Assembly: GCA_022826565.1 (NCBI GenBank)
Contig: JAJDUP010000035.1
Coordinates: forward strand, 1-64,000
Length of the DNA: 64,000 nt
DNA from: Gemmatimonadota bacterium
GTDB lineage: Bacteria > Gemmatimonadota > Gemmatimonadetes > Longimicrobiales > Gaopeijiaceae
Direction of reading: 5' to 3'
How positions within the stretch are numbered: position 1 is the first letter of the stretch; each line of letters opens with the position of its first letter. This document shows, in pieces, positions 1 through 9,690 of the stretch. The notes under the pieces are model-generated. The model was not told the origin of the DNA. It saw only the letters and a program-made list of their open reading frames with translations, and searched no databases. The position numbers and the translations under genes were made by a program.

Positions 1-30
1 TCTTGGGGAGGCCGGCCGGCCTCCCCAAGA
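1..30. repeat. Perfect 30-bp palindrome
   Basis: The first 30 bases equal their own reverse complement. Each arm is 15 bases (TCTTGGGGAGGCCGG) with no loop. It is not followed by a T-run on the plus strand. Because it sits at the very edge of the window it could be a terminator stem, a protein-binding palindrome, or a place where an assembly ended or folded back. Confidence 0.9.
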
Positions 31-576
31 GGCCCGCGCCGTTCTGCTCTTCCGTACTCCGAGACATCCTGTGCCTCCTCTCCCTTGGACCCCGGATGGA
101 TGGCTAAACTACTGTCCAGGGAAATCGGGGGCACTATAGGCGGGACTCCCGCTCGCCGTTTTCGTAGGAGAATCGGCATTTCGTCGTATTCGTTCGAGCA
201 CCCAGAACGTAAGGTCGAGTGCGAGCCTGAGTCCGAGGCCGCCCGGCTGTCCGGGACTCTCGGTGCCGGCACCCTCGACGCCGATCCTTAGCATCTGTCC
301 CACCCGGGATCCGGTTCCTGGCGACAGTGACCGTGCGTCCGCGCCCACCGAGAGGAGCCACCACTGTTGGCCGTGCGCGCCGGCAGGAGCCACGCGCTGG
401 AACGAGCGGCCGTCCATGAATCCTTGGATGCCGCTCCGGTCGTGTCCGTGCGCGGGGCTTTCAGGTGCCCGGTGCATGTAAGGCAATGGCCCTTTGCCCG
501 ACTTGAAGAGGAACTGCCGGCCTCACGCTTGTCAGCTAGCGCAGGCACGGGCTCAAACGACAACCGTGGCTGCTTC
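31..576. other. No convincing gene
   Basis: Several short open frames occur on both strands. None has a recognisable domain, a good ribosome binding site or a family-like composition. The stretch lies downstream of the minus-strand cassette that ends at 577. It may be its 3' flank or a decayed gene. Confidence 0.5.
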
Positions 577-1602
577 TCAGCTCGAAAGGGGCTCCAGATC
601 CGCTCCAGAACACAGTGCGGACGGCGCGTTCTTGCGAATGAATTCGCCATGTGGGGTCGCCTTCGGCAAAACAGCAGCCAAGTCGTCCAACGGAAACACG
701 ACAGTTCCGCCGCAGCAGGCGTTCTTCGCACGCCCACGCGCGAAGATTTGAGACAAATGCGTCGCAGGCTGATCTGGAAGCTCTTTCGCGCAGTGCTCGG
801 ACAACTGCGTACAGACGATGCGCGCGTCGGGGACCGTCTCGCGGATAGCGAGAACTGTTTCAGGGTTCGGAGTAGCGTATTGCCCACGACCGATCGACAA
901 GACCACGAGCTTGGGGTTCACGGCGCCTAGCAGTATTCTTGCATACAAACCTGGTTCCGACGACCTTCCGAGACGGCCTCCGTGGTGCGGATAGACTAGG
1001 ACGGAAGCACGAAGATCGATGTCGTTCTCCAGTAGATCGCCGAGTCCAACACCGTCGACGTCCCCCGGCAACAAAGCCAGCGTGGTGCCTGCAACGGCGA
1101 TGGATATGACGGCACTGATTGAGTTAGTTCGGATCCTCTCCCCTGAGCGATGCATGCTACCCACCCCTTTGGCAGCCATGTACAGGCTGGGACCCAGCAC
1201 CCGAAGACATACGTCGCCCGACAGATCCTCGGTCTCGCCTGCGACTAGGCCGAGGCCTGCCTCAAGCGAACCCACTCGGTGGGCCCGATCAAGCACGTAC
1301 ACTAGGTCCTCCCAAGTCCTGGTGTTCTTCGAAGCGTCACCGTTTAGCAACACACGACCGATGGAAACTTGTCGGTTCGTAATAATGCCGGTGAGAGCGC
1401 CGATGTGGTCGGCGTCGGCGTGTGACAAGTAGATGGTGTCAATGTGCGTTATTCCCTGCTGTAGGAGGAATTCTGACAATGCACTCCGTTGCCCAACATC
1501 AACGACCACGACATTCTGCTCTCCGGCGATTAGCACGGTGCAGTTCCCGTGGCCCACATCGAGGAAGCAAAGATGCCGTCGCAAAGCTACAGAAGATTTC
1601 AC
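577..1602 (-). CDS. ComEC/Rec2-type metallo-beta-lactamase-fold hydrolase
   Basis: A 341-aa soluble MBL-fold protein and the last gene of the four-gene cassette. The frame stays open upstream, but GTG at 1602-1600 is the probable start: it lies one base after the preceding stop and has a strong Shine-Dalgarno sequence (complement of 1611-1617) about 9 bases before it. The protein opens with a strand rich in V/L and the phrase FLDVGHGNC, then the metal-binding motif HADADH at residues 61-66, LLPGDVD near 178-183 and the HH pair near 206. This order matches the beta-lactamase domain of ComEC/Rec2 proteins, but there are no membrane segments. In this fold the motifs bind two metal ions and hydrolyse phosphodiesters or nucleotides. 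I infer it is the effector of the cassette; its substrate is unknown. Confidence 0.85.
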   Translation of the reverse strand: MKSSVALRRHLCFLDVGHGNCTVLIAGEQNVVVVDVGQRSALSEFLLQQGITHIDTIYLSHADADHIGALTGIITNRQVSIGRVLLNGDASKNTRTWEDLVYVLDRAHRVGSLEAGLGLVAGETEDLSGDVCLRVLGPSLYMAAKGVGSMHRSGERIRTNSISAVISIAVAGTTLALLPGDVDGVGLGDLLENDIDLRASVLVYPHHGGRLGRSSEPGLYARILLGAVNPKLVVLSIGRGQYATPNPETVLAIRETVPDARIVCTQLSEHCAKELPDQPATHLSQIFARGRAKNACCGGTVVFPLDDLAAVLPKATPHGEFIRKNAPSALCSGADLEPLSS

Positions 1603-1603
1603 T

Positions 1604-2257
1604 TCACTCTTCCTCCCAACTGTCAAAAAACAGGTCGCGAGCACTGTCGGCCCCGGTGTTGACAAGGGCGTGAAAGCGACGATCGGGCTCAATAAGTGCC
1701 TGGATGTTCGCTGGCACGTTGTCATTGTAGATGCGGACCTTTGTGCGTACGTCCCAGGCAGGAACAACCGCGTAAAAACAATGCCGCTCCTGATCGATGT
1801 CATCAACGCGCACGAGACTTCGCCATGGGCGACGGTCGGGTTCGAACTCTCCCTCCAACTCCCGCAGACACCGCGCCAATGCACCAATCAAGTCTGCTGG
1901 CTGCGGATTGCCCGTTCTGACGATTCCGGGGATGTACCTCAAGCAGTCGCGCCGAATCCAGGGTTCAGCGATGCTCGTGCAAAGCACGCCGGGGACCTTG
2001 GCTCGAAAACACTTGGCCAAAACCTCATCGCCATTACATGAAGCGTAGTTTCGCTTCTTCAGGTGGAAATCACACAGAACTACGTCACCAGCTTGAATTG
2101 TGGAGACGAAAGCGTCCATGCTGTCGCGAAGACCGTCTGCGACCTTGTACGGTAAGACGTCCATATCCTCGACAGCGTACTCGTAGGCGTCTCGCGCATC
2201 GGGTTCGTCATCCACGATCAACGCACGTTCTATCCGCAGGTCTTCAATGATAATCAT
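1604..2257 (-). CDS. Response-regulator-like protein (REC domain)
   Basis: A 217-aa protein with an N-terminal receiver domain. Residues 13-18 (LIVDDE) give the acidic pocket, D63 in LCDFHL is the probable phosphorylated aspartate, and T94 occupies the conserved Thr/Ser position. The roughly 90 residues after the receiver have no DNA-binding motif that I recognise and form a small acidic C-terminal domain ending SWEEE. ATG 2257 lies 3 bp after the stop of the kinase-like gene, and the stop is followed one base later by the GTG of the MBL gene, so the three are translationally coupled. I infer that it receives a phosphoryl group from the neighbouring GHKL/kinase protein and controls the MBL effector directly rather than acting on transcription. 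Confidence 0.85.
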   Translation of the reverse strand: MIIIEDLRIERALIVDDEPDARDAYEYAVEDMDVLPYKVADGLRDSMDAFVSTIQAGDVVLCDFHLKKRNYASCNGDEVLAKCFRAKVPGVLCTSIAEPWIRRDCLRYIPGIVRTGNPQPADLIGALARCLRELEGEFEPDRRPWRSLVRVDDIDQERHCFYAVVPAWDVRTKVRIYNDNVPANIQALIEPDRRFHALVNTGADSARDLFFDSWEEE

Positions 2258-2260
2258 GCT

Positions 2261-4342
2261 TTAGGTTCCGATGATCGGTAGGTGTACGGTGATGACGGCC
2301 CCGCCGCGTGGCCCATTCTCGAGGGCGCGGACGGACCCGCCTAGGTCGTGCACAGCATCGCGAACGATGGTTAGACCCAGGCCTGTTCCGCGCTTGCGTG
2401 TCGTACGGCCGGGGAGCCAGATCTCGGACCTATGGATTCCGACGATCCCAGGACCGCTGTCGCTGACGGAAAGGGACCACTGCTCATTGGCGATCTGTGT
2501 AGAGATTTCTACAACTCGATCTCGCGTTGCCGCAGCCTCAAAAGCGGCGAGGCTATTGGTAAGCAGGTTCGTGATGATTGACTCTACGGAGGCGCGCTGC
2601 CCACGTAGGAAGGGTGTACCGGATGCAAACGACTTGATGACCACAACGTCGCGACCCGTGAAGAACGGGGCATACGTAAGCAGCACATCGTTCAGAACTT
2701 CGTGCAGGTCGATCCGGGCAGGCCGACGCTTTTCGTGGTCCAACAGGTCCAATGTGGCTCTACTCAGCACGCTGAGGCTCTCGACTGCACGCGTGATCCC
2801 TTTGATCGGACGTTCGAATCTGCTGCTGTACAGCTCACCGAAGTGCTGTTTTGCGCGGCGCCGGATAGCGCCGAGTGACTGCGCAATGATCTTGACTGGG
2901 TTGGCGTTGGATTCGTGGGCAAATGTCGCTGCGGTGATCCCTGCGGTGCTGAGGGTACGATACAGCTGCACTTCCTTCTTGAGCACGTCTACTTCGCGGT
3001 CGCGGAACGACTCGTAGGACTCAAACGCTCGCTCCAGGTTCTTTCGTGTCTTCTTCGGTGTCGCCGCGATCGTGCTTTGGATGCGCTCCTTGGCTTTGCC
3101 AGAGCGCTGCGGCGCTTGCACCCGTGTGCGGCTGCGGCGTTGCTCGGCCTCGCGGAGTCTACGGGTGGCCATCCAATCCATGGCGTCGCGCGCAAATGTA
3201 CGGAGCTCGCGGAAAGGGCCGTCTTCAATGAAACCCGACCTATCGGTCTTCTCGACCAATTGACTCTGTTGATCAAGGATATCGATGCGACCGATGGACG
3301 TGTTTGTGCCGGGACGTTCTTCGGGACTTCGCACACGCTGAAGGTTCATGCCGAGCCAGTCGTCCTCAGGGCCTCCGTACGGGCTCACCCTCAGGCCGTT
3401 GTAATAGAAGTGGACTCCGCCGAATTCGCGCAGCCAGCGACGCACCTCACCCACCGAAGACTGGCGCAACGAGAACGTCTGTTGGTTCAGGATGAACACC
3501 CACAGTTCGAACTTGGCCGGAGGGCAGTCATAAGTCCGGTTCCGTCCACGGGAAGCGATGTCCTTGTGTTCCGCCCGATAGAGTTGCTTTCCCTTCCAGT
3601 CAAATACCTGCGCAACGCCCTGGCCACCGGTCCGCACTTCGGCAATGAGGTGGTATTCAGCATCGTCGAAGTACCGATTCCGGACCAGCGACTCAAGATC
3701 CTCGTACTCGGGGACAAGAAGCTCCGGCTGGAATCCCTTGGGGTTGTCCTCGAAGGGGTCAGCGAGGAGAAGTATCTCACGTGCAAGACGCTTGACTGGG
3801 ACCCGACCGAAGCCTGCGTGTAGATCGTCGATCACAACCCTAGTGCCGGGAGACAATAGCTTATCGCGGACACGGGTCTTGATTTCCAGAGCAACATCTT
3901 CCACGATTTTTGCTTTGTCGAACTCGTCCCAGTCGATCAGGATCTTGTGGCGAAGATTCCGGTCGTCCCTTGACGAGGTAGACAGGAGAGCTGTTCGACC
4001 CATTCGCAGCGCGGCTAGCCTCCCGAGCCCTTTGCTGCCGGCCGGAATCCGGCCGAGGCGGGTCTTCCGGTTTGGCATCTTGGACGATCGTCCTAGCACT
4101 AGCCAACCATTGGCGATCTGGTCAGCGGTCATGCCGTCCCCGTTGTCGTGGACAATAATCTTGCCGCCGGGCCGATCTGTACCGCGGAGTTCAATCCGGC
4201 ACTCGGTTGCATCCGCATCGTAGGCGTTCTTGACAAGTTCCAACACGCCCTTGTCGAGAGTCGGGTTGAGTTCCTCGCCGAGGCGCCTCACGATCTCCGT
4301 GGAGAACTTCAGTTGCGCACTGGTCCGCTGATCTTTGCTCAC
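2261..4342 (-). CDS. Dual GHKL ATPase / histidine kinase
   Basis: A 693-aa protein with two ATP-binding modules. The N-terminal half is a HSP90/MutL/MORC-like GHKL ATPase: E35 and N39 in ELVKNAYDADA, DNGDG at 66-70, GSKGLG at 102-107. The C-terminal quarter is a histidine-kinase core: an H-box-like FAHES with H476, an N-box NLLTNSLAAF from 592, DSGPGI near 628 and GTGLGL near 652. A basic, helical stretch separates them. GTG 4342 overlaps the methylase stop by 4 bp (GTGA); the frame is open further upstream but runs inside the methylase gene. Prokaryotic MORC-like GHKL proteins have been described in restriction-modification operons, which fits this context. I infer a sensor that detects DNA or methylation state and phosphorylates the next gene's product. 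Confidence 0.88.
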   Translation of the reverse strand: MSKDQRTSAQLKFSTEIVRRLGEELNPTLDKGVLELVKNAYDADATECRIELRGTDRPGGKIIVHDNGDGMTADQIANGWLVLGRSSKMPNRKTRLGRIPAGSKGLGRLAALRMGRTALLSTSSRDDRNLRHKILIDWDEFDKAKIVEDVALEIKTRVRDKLLSPGTRVVIDDLHAGFGRVPVKRLAREILLLADPFEDNPKGFQPELLVPEYEDLESLVRNRYFDDAEYHLIAEVRTGGQGVAQVFDWKGKQLYRAEHKDIASRGRNRTYDCPPAKFELWVFILNQQTFSLRQSSVGEVRRWLREFGGVHFYYNGLRVSPYGGPEDDWLGMNLQRVRSPEERPGTNTSIGRIDILDQQSQLVEKTDRSGFIEDGPFRELRTFARDAMDWMATRRLREAEQRRSRTRVQAPQRSGKAKERIQSTIAATPKKTRKNLERAFESYESFRDREVDVLKKEVQLYRTLSTAGITAATFAHESNANPVKIIAQSLGAIRRRAKQHFGELYSSRFERPIKGITRAVESLSVLSRATLDLLDHEKRRPARIDLHEVLNDVLLTYAPFFTGRDVVVIKSFASGTPFLRGQRASVESIITNLLTNSLAAFEAAATRDRVVEISTQIANEQWSLSVSDSGPGIVGIHRSEIWLPGRTTRKRGTGLGLTIVRDAVHDLGGSVRALENGPRGGAVITVHLPIIGT

Positions 4343-5625
4343 GGTTTGTACCACCAAGGCATTTCCGCCAGCGCTGCCGTGGTAAGGTGCCTGCAACGCA
4401 ACCGCGAATCGAGCCAAGTGTCTGTCTTCGCAGAGCGCAGGCGGCGCACCAACTGACGGCAAGTCTGGACGTTGCCGTCCTTGGGCAGCAGCACGATCAG
4501 GTGGTTCTCGACAGCAACGGGATCGGTCCCGAGCACCAAAGTCGCCACGGCCCGACGACCGGCGTTGGGCCTTGAAGTCCTCCTGACGGTGACGAACGGT
4601 GGATTGAAAACCCGCCCGGAGAATCGGCGGGTTTCCTGGAGATCGGCGCACTCTCCCCACGGCGGGAGCGACCGAGCGTGGATGTATGGGACCGCTGGAC
4701 CCTCTTCCGCGTGTCGATGTGGCACGACCGGACCGACGTGCACTTGGAAGCGCTTCCCCACGCCGAAAGTTGGTTTCCTCGACCGGGCCTCGCCGGATGT
4801 GGGCTGGCACGTGTTCTTTTCGAAGTGGAAAAGATAGACATCGACATCGGCGCAGGGATCGAAAAGACCTAGAGGAGTCTCACGGATCACGCATCCCAAC
4901 GCTCGCGTCGCTTCGCGCCACGCGACGTAGCGGCTTCCTGATCGAAGGACGTCTGGGAGTAGAGCCACTATTCGTCCACCATCGGACACATCATGGATGG
5001 CACGATCCACGAAGAGAGCGGCGGTGTTGACGCGGCCTGCTGCCCAAGTGCAGTCCCTGGGAGCAGATGTGTATCCGAAGGGCGGGTTCATGACGATGAC
5101 ATCGCCGCTCGCCCAGCGTTGCGAGGAAGCCAAGGAGTCGGCAACTACGATGTTGGGGAACACATCGTCGGACGCCACAGGGTCTAGCGGTGGACGAACT
5201 CGGCAACGTTGAGCTGCCAAGAGGGTCAGTCGCGCTTTCGCCAACCGGACGAAATCGGCGGACAGGTCGCATCCGCTGAGCTGGGCGCCCCATGCGTTCA
5301 GTGTGGCCGCGAGATTGCGTTGACAGATCAATCTCCGCGCAATCGCGAGAAGCAGGTCGCCCGCGCCGCAGGCCGGATCATGATAGACCGGTGCGATTTC
5401 GGAACCGCCAGTTGCGGTGGTCGCCACTCGCCGAGCAAGCTTGGGCCCGGTGAAATAGGCACCTTGCTGTCTCAGCTCGGGTTGTGGCACTCGTTCGCGA
5501 AGTACACGGTGGGGCTCACCGTCGAGACAGACGGCGAGTCTCTCGCGCCATTCGGACGGGGAGATTGATCGGCGAGACTGAACCAACTCGCGGATCGAAT
5601 CGACGTATTCGGCGAAGTTCTTCAA
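4339..5625 (-). CDS. N6-adenine DNA methyltransferase
   Basis: A 428-aa class I adenine methylase. The sequence YFTGPKLARRVA (58-69) resembles the entry motif of N12-class DNA methylases. DPACGAGD (83-90) is the SAM-binding motif I, and NPPF (180-183) is the catalytic motif IV. The last 150 residues contain VENHLIVLLP and end in a basic RLRCRHLT segment, which may be the target recognition part. The start is TTG 5625, because an in-frame stop lies only a few codons upstream. It is the first gene of the cassette (methylase, GHKL/kinase, receiver, MBL) and overlaps the next gene by 4 bp. It could protect self DNA or supply a methylation signal for the downstream sensor. The segment is visibly less GC-rich than the conjugation genes, which suggests horizontal origin. 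Confidence 0.88.
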   Translation of the reverse strand: MKNFAEYVDSIRELVQSRRSISPSEWRERLAVCLDGEPHRVLRERVPQPELRQQGAYFTGPKLARRVATTATGGSEIAPVYHDPACGAGDLLLAIARRLICQRNLAATLNAWGAQLSGCDLSADFVRLAKARLTLLAAQRCRVRPPLDPVASDDVFPNIVVADSLASSQRWASGDVIVMNPPFGYTSAPRDCTWAAGRVNTAALFVDRAIHDVSDGGRIVALLPDVLRSGSRYVAWREATRALGCVIRETPLGLFDPCADVDVYLFHFEKNTCQPTSGEARSRKPTFGVGKRFQVHVGPVVPHRHAEEGPAVPYIHARSLPPWGECADLQETRRFSGRVFNPPFVTVRRTSRPNAGRRAVATLVLGTDPVAVENHLIVLLPKDGNVQTCRQLVRRLRSAKTDTWLDSRLRCRHLTTAALAEMPWWYKP

Positions 5626-6305
5626 CTTGAGGTGTGCCTACCCTTCTCGCGCGTCGGGCGGCCAGGGTGGAAGCGGGTCCAAGAGTCGCCCCTCAAATCG
5701 AGTTGGTCGGCCTAGCCGACGAGTCTTCTGGCTCGGTTGGGGCGTGCTCCAGTCATCGAATCGCACTGACAGGGTTCCGGTTGGGGCATCTCTCCTTTCG
5801 CTGTTCCTCCCGCAGCCAGAAGTCCGGGGGCGCGGCACATCATCACCTTCCCAACATATCTAGAGGTACTCCACGCGCCAAGTCTCTCGCGCCGCCACCC
5901 TCGGAACTTGACGGTTCCGGGGAGTGGTCTTGGCCCCAACGCTCGTCGTCGGCCATCTACAGAGCCATGCCCGGAAGCCTTCACCTCGAGCTTTCGCCTT
6001 GCGGTGGAGGTCGCAACCAGGCAACTGCTGACCGCCCAAGCGTCCATCGCGGCCATCCGGATTCCTCCGAATCCCCCGAATCCGGGACAAACGGGCCCGC
6101 CTTCGAGCCAAGCCGACCTCCAGAGCCCCGGAAAACCCTCCGTAGACGCCGTCTAAACCCCTTCGCCCTACTCATCTCGTTCAGTGAGAACGCGAGCCGG
6201 TTCGGCGCGACTCTGAACGTCGAAGACGACCGGCGTGAGGAGGGCGAGAAAAGACACGATGGATTCGCCCGGCCTCATTGAAGCTGCAAATGTTGGAGAA
6301 GCCAA
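5626..6305. other. 680-bp gap without a recognisable gene
   Basis: The stretch lies between the methylase cassette and hsdR. Open frames on both strands reach about 200 codons but have the Arg/Pro/Ser-rich composition of chance frames in GC-rich DNA and match no family I know. It presumably holds the cassette promoter and perhaps remains of a decayed gene. Confidence 0.5.
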
Positions 6306-9300
6306 CTAAGCAACCAGTCCTGAATTGACCTGCCGAAGCACCTCGAAAACCCCCTCAATCACCTCCACGTTGCCGCCGAAGAGCGCGTCCGGTCCCTCCG
6401 CGTGCAGGTTGCTGAAGGGTGGCTCATAGAGCGCCGAAGCTTCGATAACCCCTCGGGCGCTGAGCTGGTCAATCACCATTTCGATAAAGCGGATTTGCGG
6501 CGGTGTGAGGCTCCTGTCGGCCAGAAAACCCGAGAACGCAGCCTGCGCAGCCGTTCGATCCAACCCCACGAGGCTCCTCACGAAATAAGCAAGCGATGGC
6601 GACCCGCTACGCGCAAGAAGCTGAGAAAACAGCGTTTCCCCGTCTTCTGCGCCGATCTCCACCAAGGTTGATTCCAGCCCTTTCAGGTCGGCCTCCGTGA
6701 GCGGTTGGTTGGTTCTTCAGCCGGTGGACGACCAAGTGATCGAGGTGATTGCGGAGATATGCCTTGACCTTCTTCTCGTACTGAGCGCCAGTCATCTTCG
6801 GGAAGTTGAGCGTCTTCTCGTCTCGGATGTCCACAACCTCGTCCTGGAAGTCCGTGTAGACGAGCTTCCGCTTCTGCTTGTCGAGGAAGGGGACAATCCC
6901 CCGCAACCGTAACCGCAGATCCTCGAGGCCATCGAGCGCGATTCCTTCCCAGAAACCGGCCTCCTGCAGGGCAGCCAAATAGCCGAGCTGAGCCTTCACC
7001 GCGGGAATCGCACTCTTCTCTTCGAGCAGCACGGCGATCTCGACGACCCGTCGCCGACGACGCTCGAAGACTGTCTGGTTGCCCTCGACTAGGGCGAGCT
7101 GCATGCGAAGCGCGGTGTGGTCGAACATCCGTGACTCGATGTCTTCCACCTCGATCTCGTTCGGAAGTCCAGCGACCTCCAGCTGCAGCACCTCAACGTC
7201 GGAGTCGCTGAGGTGCCCCCACGCCTCCCGCTCACGGAATCGGTTCACCGCCTCAAGGTGCATCCTCACGATGAAGTTCTCGCGGTTCATCGCGGCCACG
7301 GCGCCGTGAAGTTCATCGGTCAGCGAGCCCGCCATCTTCATGTCCGGATCCAAGGCAGGCGTCGCTTGGACATGGGATAGGAGCTGGACGCGAGAGCGGA
7401 AGAGCCGGGCGCCGAGCGGCACTCCGCCACTCGGCTCGATCCCGTCCGGGTTCTCGCGGAAGAAGTCGAAGTTGAAGCAGAAATCGAAGACGAGAAAATC
7501 CTGCTTGTCCTCATCCGGTCCGAAGAGGTCGGGACAGAGCCGCGTTCCACGTCCGATCATCTGCCAGAACTTGATCTTCGAGTAGACCGGCTTGAAGAAA
7601 ACCAGATTGGCCACCTCGGGAACGTCGACACCGGTGTCGAGCATGTCCACCGAAATCGCGAGATGCGGAGCCTTGCTCTCCTGCGAGAAGTCGTCGATAA
7701 GGCTCTGCGCGTACGTCGCGTGGTGGTCGATGACGCGGGCGAAGTGTCCCGCGTGCTGCGGGTAGTGCCTGTTGAACCGTTCCTCGACGAACTCCGCGTG
7801 TTCGTGATTGCGGGCGAACAGGATCGTCTTGGCCAGCCGGTCGCCGCCATGGACCTTGTGGCCATGCTCCATGAGGTGCCGGAGCACCTTGTCCACCGTG
7901 TCCTCATTGAAGAGCCAGTTGTTGATGGCGGACGCGTTGACTCTGTCCGGCAGCACGTGGGGGGCCACATCGTCGCCCCAGTCGAGGCTCTCCCACTGCT
8001 CCTTCTCCTCCTCGCTCAGGGTGTCGTAGTCGATGCCCTCACCCGGAAACCTCAGATCCACCTGCTGTACGCGAGGCGGCACGAGGAAGCCGTCCGCGAC
8101 AGCGGTTTCCAACTCATATGCATCCGTGGGGGCGCCCGGCTCCAGATCGAAGAGTTCGTAGGTGTTCCGATCCACCTGCTCTCGTGGTGTCGCGGTCAGC
8201 CCGACGAGCAGCGAGTCGAAGTAGCGGAAGATCGCTCCGTATTTCTGGTAGACGGACCGGTGCGCCTCGTCGATGATTACGAGGTCGAAATGCCCGACGC
8301 TGAACCGGGCCTTCTCGCCCTCCGTCTCGTCGATCATTCCCATCATCGTCGGATATGTGGAGGCATAGACCCGACCGACCTTGTCCTTCTCGGTCACCAG
8401 GTTCACCGGGCTCGATTCCGGCAGATGCGTCTTGAACGCGCTCACGGCCTGTTTCACCAGTGACCGCCGATCTGCCAGGAACAACGTTCGTTTTACCCAC
8501 CCCGCCCGCTGCAGGAGGTCCACCAGAGCGATCGCCGTCCTGGTCTTGCCGCTGCCGGTGGCCATCACCAAGAGCGCCTTGCGCCGCGCATGTGCGAACT
8601 GCTCGGCGATGCTGCCGATCGCCCGCTTCTGGTAGTAGCGGTCCACGATCCGGTCCTTCACCTGCGCCACATCCAATGCCTTTCGCTGGACTCGTCGCAC
8701 GATCAGGGATGCCAGCTCGTCCCTCGTGTAGAATCCGGCGACCGAGCGCGGTGGATAGAAGAGGTCGTCCCACAAGCGGGTCTTGTAGCCGTTGGTGTAG
8801 AAGATGACCGGTCGCTGCCCGTGCATCGCCTCCAAGCGGTCTGCGTAGAGCTTCGCCTGCTGCCGTCCCTTATCCGGATCCACCGTGGTTTTCTTCGCCT
8901 CGACCACGCTCAGCGGCTTGCCGTCGTCTCCCCACAGGACGTAATCCGCGTAGCCGGTCCCCGACTCGTTTGGCATCCCTGTGACTTCGTATTCACGGTC
9001 GCGTTTTCGGTCGAGCCGCCAGCCCGCCCGGCGGAGTGCCAAGTCGATCAACAAGCGCCGGGTCCTGTCCTCGTTCCAATCGTGGGTTTCGGGGACGGCA
9101 TCGTTTTCCGCCTTGATGGCCGAGAGCTGTTCGCGCAACGCCTCCACCTCGCCTTCCAGCTCGGTACGCGCGTCCTCGGCTGCGTCCCGCTGGGCTGCGA
9201 CGGCCTCCAATTCGGCGAGACTGACGCGAGCGGGTGGGGCGTCCGGCCTGGGAATCAGCGACTTATCAAAAATCCTTCCCCGCAGGTTCTCGGCTCCCTT

Positions 9301-9684
9301 CCGCAGGTACGTGCGACCCGCCCAATACAGGACATGCGACAGTTCGCGCAGCACATCCAAGGCGGTCTCCGGTGCAGGCGTCCTCTTGCCGTGTACTGCG
9401 ACGTTGCCCGCTTGCCGCACGAACTCTGCCTTCTGCCAGACGACCTTGGGAACCAGTTCCCGAAACGCGGGTTCGTGGAGGTAGTTGTCCAGGTTTTGGA
9501 CTCTCGGCGGGCTGAGGCTTCTGTCGATCCTGTAGACGCGCTTGACCAGCCGCTCCAAGGCATGCCGGGCGTGGAAGCAAGAAGCCCGAGGGTCAAGGTA
9601 TACGTGTCGCTCAGCGTAGCTCGCGCTCTCCGCGACATAGTGGAACTCCTGCTTCAGAAAATCGAAGTTCGCGGAGATATCCAT
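6306..9684 (-). pseudogene. hsdR: Type I restriction endonuclease subunit HsdR, frameshifted near the C-terminus
   Basis: ATP-dependent translocase and nuclease subunit of a type I R-M enzyme. The first frame encodes 1025 aa (stop at 6607): a DUF4145-like N-terminus, a coiled-coil segment around 160-195, the PD-(D/E)XK nuclease (D247, EAK 262-264), the SF2 motor with Walker A ATGSGKT (375-381) and DEAH (472-475). Its last 25 or so residues are out of frame. The true C-terminus, with RSLVGLDR and SLTPPQIRFIEMVIDQL, continues in another frame to 6306. Removing one of three GGTT units at 6703-6714 would restore one protein of about 1135 aa. The lost part normally docks HsdR on the methylase, so the enzyme is probably impaired unless the shift is a phase switch or a sequencing error. 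It is 6 bp downstream of hsdS. Confidence 0.9.
6703..6714. repeat. (GGTT)3 tetranucleotide repeat at the hsdR frameshift
   Basis: Three tandem GGTT units (AACC on the coding strand). Two units would keep hsdR in frame; three shift it. Tetranucleotide tracts are a classic phase-variation substrate in restriction-modification genes, but three copies is very short for that, so an ordinary slippage mutation or a read error is also possible. Confidence 0.75.
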
Positions 9685-9690
9685 CGGGGC

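Noticed and set aside
5634-6281. 215-codon plus-strand frame in the gap before hsdR
   Set aside because: It has no ribosome site or domain and a chance-like composition. Described as a gap instead.
6703-6714. Programmed ribosomal frameshift in hsdR
   Set aside because: There is no slippery heptamer or downstream structure of the usual kind. A repeat-unit change explains the shift more simply.
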